DNA of 15,405 nucleotides, taken from contig CABUNB010000048.1 of assembly GCA_902492755.1 (NCBI GenBank), positions 1 through 15,405 of the forward strand, written 5' to 3'. Positions 11,927-15,405 of the stretch are shown in pieces. The first letter of the stretch is position 1. Every line of letters starts with the position of its first letter. Below the pieces are notes generated by a model. It did not search any database. It saw only the letters and a program-made list of their open reading frames with translations, and had not been told where the DNA came from. This DNA is from an uncultured Collinsella sp. Its GTDB lineage: Bacteria; Actinomycetota; Coriobacteriia; Coriobacteriales; Coriobacteriaceae. The position numbers were made by a program, and so were the translations under genes.

Positions 11927-11952
11927 CTAAAGTCCGCCACAACGGACTTTAG
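11927..11952 (+). other. Spacer hairpin between the two tRNA-Lys genes
   Basis: A perfect 10-bp stem, CTAAAGTCCG and CGGACTTTAG, encloses a 6-nt loop (CCACAA). No T-run follows, so it is more likely a processing or folding element of the joint tRNA transcript than a terminator. Confidence 0.5.
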
Positions 11953-11956
11953 CTTT

Positions 11957-12032
11957 GGGTCGTTAGCTCAGTTGGTAGAGCAGGGGACTCTTAATCCCAA
12001 GGTCCAGGGTTCGACCCCCTGACGGCCCACCA
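11957..12032 (+). tRNA. tRNA-Lys (CUU), second copy
   Basis: This copy is identical over all 76 nt to the gene at 11838-11913, with the anticodon at 11990-11992. The sequences before and after differ, so the duplication covers only the mature tRNA. Confidence 0.96.
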
Positions 12033-12041
12033 AAGCATGTT

Positions 12042-12072
12042 AAAGCGACTGGCTTAGGCTGGTCGCTTTTTT
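12042..12072 (+). terminator. Terminator of the tRNA cluster
   Basis: A 12-bp stem with two G-U pairs (12042-12053 against 12058-12069) and the loop TTAG ends in a run of six T (12067-12072). It closes the His-Lys-Lys transcript 9 nt after the last CCA. Confidence 0.9.
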
Positions 12073-12259
12073 GTTGACCTCGCATGGGGTCGGACCCGAA
12101 AGGGCGCGGAGCTGAGGAACCTGACTATCGAGCATTTTGTGTGTTTGGAAACAAGAAAGGCGATCGTCCCTGAGGGTGACTGCACTATCTGTCACAGAGC
12201 CCTTGGAGTTTCCGCGTCAATACCGTAGTTCAAACTATTGGCCGCGACTAGCGCGGTCA

Positions 12260-12305
12260 AGTTGCCTCACCATTTTCGTGACGTCACGAAAATGGTGAGG
12301 CAACT
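12260..12305. repeat. Perfect 46-bp palindrome
   Basis: Bases 12260-12282 are followed without any spacer by their exact reverse complement (12283-12305); the centre is GTGAC|GTCAC. It lies 26 bp beyond the stop codon of the RhuM-family gene (minus strand), between that gene and the tRNA terminator. There is no T-run on the minus strand, so it is not a standard intrinsic terminator for that gene. A short GTTTTG lies on the plus side. A REP-like element or a protein-binding site is possible. Confidence 0.8.
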
Positions 12306-12331
12306 GGCGTTTTGCTTCTCCGTGCTTCAGA

Positions 12332-13336
12332 TCACGCTTTCCCGTTCATATGCTTCACCATCCGCTCGAAGTCGTTCTCGTAGGTCTTGTCCTGGAGCTT
12401 CTGGAACTCGTGGAAGCGCTCCTTGGCGATCTTGTCCGCCGTCTTCTTGTTGCGGTTGCCGAGGCCCTTGAGCACCTCGCGCCCGCTGAATGTCAGGAAG
12501 CCGTCGAGCAGGCGCTCGCAGTCCTCCATGCTCGTTAGGACGTGCCGCTCGGCCCTGTCCTCGAGCGTGTCGAGCAGCATCGTGACGAGGCGGTTCAGCT
12601 GCCTGATCTCGTCCTCGGACAGGTAGTTCTTGGCTACGGTGACGTCCGAGGAGTGGATGCGCCCCTCGGGGCCACCCTTCCATGACGTGAGCCCCATGTT
12701 GGGCTTGGACGGGTCGGAGCGCCCCTGGACGATCTCGGCCGCGGTATGTCCGGTGACGGCGTAGTGCATCTTGTTCTGGACTGCGGCGTAGAAGTTCTTG
12801 GCCATGGTCGAGTCCTTGTCGTAGTCGAAGCTGCACTCCTGGAAGATGTCGGTGATCTTGAGCCACACACGCCGCTCGCTCGCGCGGATGTCGCGGATGC
12901 GGGCGAGCAGCTCGTCGAAGTAGTCCTTGCCGAAGGGCCGGCCGTTCTTGAGCATGTCGTCGTTGAGGACGAATCCCTTGGTGATGTACTCCTTGAGGGT
13001 CGCCGTGGCCCACTGGCGGAAGCGGGTCGCGCGCATCGAGTTGACGCGGTACCCGACGGCGATTACCGCATCGAGGTTATAGAAAGTCTTCGGCCTGCCT
13101 CCCTTGGAGGTTTTTTCGAAAAGTTCTAAAAAACTAGTTGAGCTGGCCTTTTGTAGCTCTCCGCTGTCATAAATGTTCTTCAGGTGCGCCGAGATTGTCG
13201 GCACGGTGACGTCAAACAACTCGGCCATCGCCGCCTGTGAGACCCAAAGGGTCTCATCCTTGTAGTAGACCTGTACCGGCACGTTTGCCCCCTCGGACTG
13301 GTACAGGATTATCTCGGCCTGGATGGGGTCTTCCAT
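12332..13336 (-). CDS. RhuM-family protein (virulence RhuM domain)
   Basis: The 334-residue protein matches the RhuM family, named from Salmonella pathogenicity island 3, whose molecular function is unknown. Residues about 25-60 look like a small winged-helix or antirepressor-type module (LWVSQAAMAELFDVTVPTIS). The family hallmark follows: FYNLDAVIAVGYRVNSMRAT, then RFRQWATATLKEYITKGF. The C-terminal part contains RRVWLKITDIFQECSFDYD, a conserved KNFYAAVQNKMHYAVTGHTA block and a charged helical tail. The length is typical. GAGGAAGAG just upstream supports the ATG. RhuM genes often occur singly in islands, prophages and near restriction-modification loci. Here the gene is alone beside a tRNA cluster and a long palindrome, which fits an acquired cargo gene. 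No partner toxin, methylase or nuclease is visible. A short AT-rich patch near 13105-13140 interrupts otherwise GC-rich coding DNA. Confidence 0.9.
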   Translation of the reverse strand: MEDPIQAEIILYQSEGANVPVQVYYKDETLWVSQAAMAELFDVTVPTISAHLKNIYDSGELQKASSTSFLELFEKTSKGGRPKTFYNLDAVIAVGYRVNSMRATRFRQWATATLKEYITKGFVLNDDMLKNGRPFGKDYFDELLARIRDIRASERRVWLKITDIFQECSFDYDKDSTMAKNFYAAVQNKMHYAVTGHTAAEIVQGRSDPSKPNMGLTSWKGGPEGRIHSSDVTVAKNYLSEDEIRQLNRLVTMLLDTLEDRAERHVLTSMEDCERLLDGFLTFSGREVLKGLGNRNKKTADKIAKERFHEFQKLQDKTYENDFERMVKHMNGKA

Positions 13337-13551
13337 ATCTCTTCCTCTCTGGTCGGTGGGCTACGCGTTATTCGCCTTCATCATGTGGTAGCTACATGCC
13401 TAAAGAGGATACGCGACCGCGAGGACATAAAAGGGTCTATATCACGGATACGATGGCGTTTCTTTTCTAGCATAATTTCAATGGTGTTAAAGTCGCCGTT
13501 GGGCTCAATAAATATCGAGAAGCTGTGTTCTGCTCTAGATGGGTGCTCAGC

Positions 13552-15078
13552 CTAGTCTGCGCGATAGTGCGATCCGAGACTTTCGGTCCGTGCGCGCATG
13601 GCTTTGACCATTTCCTGTGCTAGTTGAATCTGCGATTGCAGGCGGGCGAGGGCTGCGACTTCGCTGTCCTGGACTTTCTGTGTGCTCAAGGTCGTTGCCT
13701 CCGTCTCCAAGCCCTCAAGCTCTTGCAGCGCCTTGGAAAGGCCAACTTCGGTCCTGTTGATCATGCAGTAGGTACTCATTGTGCGTTTGAGGCAGCGGGT
13801 CAGGCGCTCGGCGTCTGCTGTAGCTATGCCATGCTGGGGGAGGGCGATATCCATCGGAGCGCCCGCCTTGGGAGCGTCCAGCGCTGCTTGAGCCGCTGAT
13901 GCGCCTGCGATGCGTCCGAACACGATGCCATTGGCACTCGACAAGCCGCCGATGCGGTCGGCGCCGTGCATGCCGCCTGTTGCCTCACCGCAGGCGTAGA
14001 GGCCCTCAACGCCCGTGTACGCGGTCTTGTCGATTTTGATACCGCCGTTGGCGGCGTGGGCATACATCGCCACGCGCATCTCGTCGGTCGGCGCGATGCC
14101 GTGCTCGTCTTGTAGCCAGGTGGCAAAGGTCTGCACAAACTCGGGGATGTCCTCGCGGGGGAAGTCGTAGTGGAGCGCCAGGCCCTCTGCACCTGCCTGA
14201 TCTATGACGAGGTCGATGGCGCGGGAGGCCAAGCGCGAGGTGAAGGGGCCATATCCGGAGCGTTGCTCAAGCAGATCGTCCAACTTTTCGTCGGCAATAT
14301 CGACCGGTTGGTCGAACTTGACGTAACGCCAGGTCTTCTCGTTAAAGACAAGGTTTCGTTTGGGCTCGATAAAGCCGGGCATCATCTGCATGAATTCTAT
14401 ATTAGTAAGCGATGCGCCGTGCGCCAGTGCGATGGCCTGCGAGGAGCTGAGCACATCAGCCGATGTAAGGCTGCGCTCGAACAGGCCGCCAGTGCCACCG
14501 GCTGCGATGATCGTGGCCTTGGCAGCAAAGGGCACGATTCGATCTTTGGTGAGGTCGTAGAGCACGGTTCCGGTTATTCTGCCGTTCGTGTCCTCAACAA
14601 GGTCTATAAGCTCGTGGCGGGGGAGCAGGCGAATGCCGAGAGACTCGATCTGGGCCGTACACGCGTCCTCAAGGGGTTTGCGGGTAAGGCCGCGCCACAT
14701 GCGCGTCTTGTGGTCAAAGCAGGGGATAAACTGCTTTTGCTGAGCGCTCTCAGCGCTTTGCGGACGCTGGAGCTCAACGCCCAAGTCTTGCTCGAGCCAT
14801 TCAATTGCCTGGGGAATGCCGTGGACAAACGTCTGGACAAGCTGGGGGTCGGCGACGCCGCCACCAACGGTCTGGATGGTATCGATGAGGTCTTGTTCGT
14901 CGTCTTCGTTAACGGGTCCGATAAGCCCCAGCCCCCAGGTTCCGGGGAAGAAGCTCGATCCACTCATAGTCTTGCCGGCGCTTGCCACAGTGACGGTTGC
15001 ACCCGTGCGTGCCGCTTCGATGGCGGCACAAAGGCCCGCAATGCCAGATCCAATTACCAGTACATCAGTCGATTCCAT
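13552..15078 (-). CDS. FAD-dependent oxidoreductase, fumarate reductase/L-aspartate oxidase family
   Basis: The 508-residue protein has the FAD_binding_2 fold. An N-terminal dinucleotide motif is DVLVIGSGIAGLCAA (5-19), a second FAD contact is TIIAAGGTGGLF (189-200), and the C-terminal FAD motif is GLYACGEATGGMHGADRIGG (359-378). A helical tail resembles the C-terminal domain of NadB/FrdA. Relative to FrdA/NadB, the active-site His of the AHYxMGG motif is kept (His341, AHAANGG) and Arg282 aligns with the catalytic PRD arginine, but the QFHPT motif reads QMMPG (231-235). Substrate is therefore probably not plain fumarate or aspartate. No secretion signal or covalent-flavin histidine is seen, so it should be cytoplasmic with non-covalent FAD. 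AAAGGA upstream supports the ATG at 15078. It is a single gene with no nadA/nadC or frdB neighbour. Assignment beyond the family is open. Confidence 0.85.
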   Translation of the reverse strand: MESTDVLVIGSGIAGLCAAIEAARTGATVTVASAGKTMSGSSFFPGTWGLGLIGPVNEDDEQDLIDTIQTVGGGVADPQLVQTFVHGIPQAIEWLEQDLGVELQRPQSAESAQQKQFIPCFDHKTRMWRGLTRKPLEDACTAQIESLGIRLLPRHELIDLVEDTNGRITGTVLYDLTKDRIVPFAAKATIIAAGGTGGLFERSLTSADVLSSSQAIALAHGASLTNIEFMQMMPGFIEPKRNLVFNEKTWRYVKFDQPVDIADEKLDDLLEQRSGYGPFTSRLASRAIDLVIDQAGAEGLALHYDFPREDIPEFVQTFATWLQDEHGIAPTDEMRVAMYAHAANGGIKIDKTAYTGVEGLYACGEATGGMHGADRIGGLSSANGIVFGRIAGASAAQAALDAPKAGAPMDIALPQHGIATADAERLTRCLKRTMSTYCMINRTEVGLSKALQELEGLETEATTLSTQKVQDSEVAALARLQSQIQLAQEMVKAMRARTESLGSHYRAD

Positions 15079-15116
15079 CGGATTCCTTTCTCGTCCGGCG
15101 CATTGTCGCACGGGTG

Positions 15117-15158
15117 ATCGGTAATGGGGCCGCAAAGACTCGGCAAATCGGTAAAGGG
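15117..15158 (-). promoter_or_regulatory. Candidate regulatory direct repeats upstream of the flavoprotein gene
   Basis: On the plus strand ATCGGTAATGGG (15117-15128) and ATCGGTAAAGGG (15147-15158) differ at one of 12 positions and start 30 bp apart, close to three helical turns. They lie about 40 and 70 bp upstream of the ATG. Binding by a regulator is an inference. Confidence 0.25.
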
Positions 15159-15265
15159 CACATATGACAGGTGGGCGTCATGGACGCTCTGACGTTTCAT
15201 CTCGTCACATCTCGTATTTCGCCCCAACTGATATATCGGCATTCGCTACCCTGCGATAGCGTAAA

Positions 15266-15299
15266 CAAAAAGAGCCGCTACCCCGAAAGGTAGCGGCTC
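15266..15299 (-). terminator. Terminator of the gene entering from the right
   Basis: An 11-bp stem (GAGCCGCTACC and its complement, 15273-15299) with a short loop is followed on the minus strand by CTTTTTG. It lies 36 bp after the stop codon of the partial gene. Confidence 0.9.
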
Positions 15300-15334
15300 C
15301 AAAGCTCAACTATTTGAGCATCGCGCGGGCGCGA

Positions 15335-15405
15335 TTAGGCCTTGAGGGCCTCCTCGACGGCGACAGCGCAGGCGACGGTGGCACCGACCATGGGGTTGTT
15401 GCCCA
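15335..15405 (-). CDS. C-terminal end of an unidentified gene (partial)
   Basis: Only the last 23 codons are in the window; they begin GNNPMVGATVACAV and end EEALKA before TAA at 15335. The high-GC codon use and the strong terminator behind it indicate a genuine gene end. The fragment is too short for me to assign a family, and I do not recognise it. Confidence 0.7.
   Translation of the reverse strand, partial: GNNPMVGATVACAVAVEEALKA

Noticed and set aside
11927..11952. Hairpin between the tRNA-Lys genes as a terminator
   Set aside because: No T-run follows the stem and the second tRNA has no promoter of its own, so a joint transcript is more likely.
11838..12331. A tRNA-embedded integration site for a genomic island
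   Set aside because: Apart from the second complete tRNA-Lys, no repeat of a tRNA 3' end was found on the RhuM side, and no integrase is visible.

Overview
The window looks like chromosomal DNA from a GC-rich, gut-type actinobacterium of the class Coriobacteriia, most likely Collinsella or a close relative. This is inferred from the high-GC codon use, a CarD-type RNA polymerase regulator, an actinobacterial-style Rho with a very long basic and alanine-rich N-terminus, and the general gene set. No rRNA or other decisive taxonomic marker is present, so the genus is a judgement.

Layout. 1-1292: a REP-associated tyrosine transposase (RAYT, HUH/Y1 family) gene on the minus strand. It sits inside a unit of about 1.2 kb bounded by 36-bp inverted repeats (35/36 identical) and carrying a long hairpin near each end. 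The unit abuts the stop codon of a CarD-family gene (1293-1778, minus). 2121-3974: argS (plus) with a strong terminator. 4054-4503: an intergenic region with a 150-bp MITE-like palindrome, a second short repeat that shares a 10-mer with the RAYT terminal repeat, the rho promoter and a structured rho leader. 4504-7077: rho (plus), 857 codons, followed by a terminator. 7391-9248: a two-gene unit (plus) of an unrecognised membrane-anchored low-complexity protein and a VanZ-family protein, ending in a bidirectional terminator shared with the opposing gene. 9318-10253 (minus): ROK-family fructokinase-type sugar kinase with its own promoter and candidate operator. 10391-11572 (minus): PLP-dependent aminotransferase with a hairpin leader. 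11738-12032 (plus): tRNA-His(GUG) and two identical tRNA-Lys(CUU) genes, then a terminator. 12260-12305: a perfect 46-bp palindrome. 12332-13336 (minus): a stand-alone RhuM-family protein. 13552-15078 (minus): an FAD-dependent oxidoreductase of the fumarate reductase/L-aspartate oxidase fold with an altered substrate pocket. 15335-15405 (minus): the last codons of a gene that enters from the right, with its terminator.

Functionally this is mostly core housekeeping (RNA polymerase regulation, Arg charging, Rho termination, tRNAs) and central metabolism (hexose phosphorylation, amino-acid transamination, flavoenzyme). Accessory pieces have entered at three places: the RAYT unit downstream of carD, the palindromic repeats between argS and rho, and RhuM plus the 46-bp palindrome beside the tRNA cluster. 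The observations most worth a second look are the symmetric RAYT unit and its relationship to the carD terminator, the rho N-terminal extension and leader, the perfect palindrome beside RhuM, and the flavoenzyme whose substrate-binding His is replaced by Met. No CRISPR array, phage module or complete multi-gene defence system was seen.
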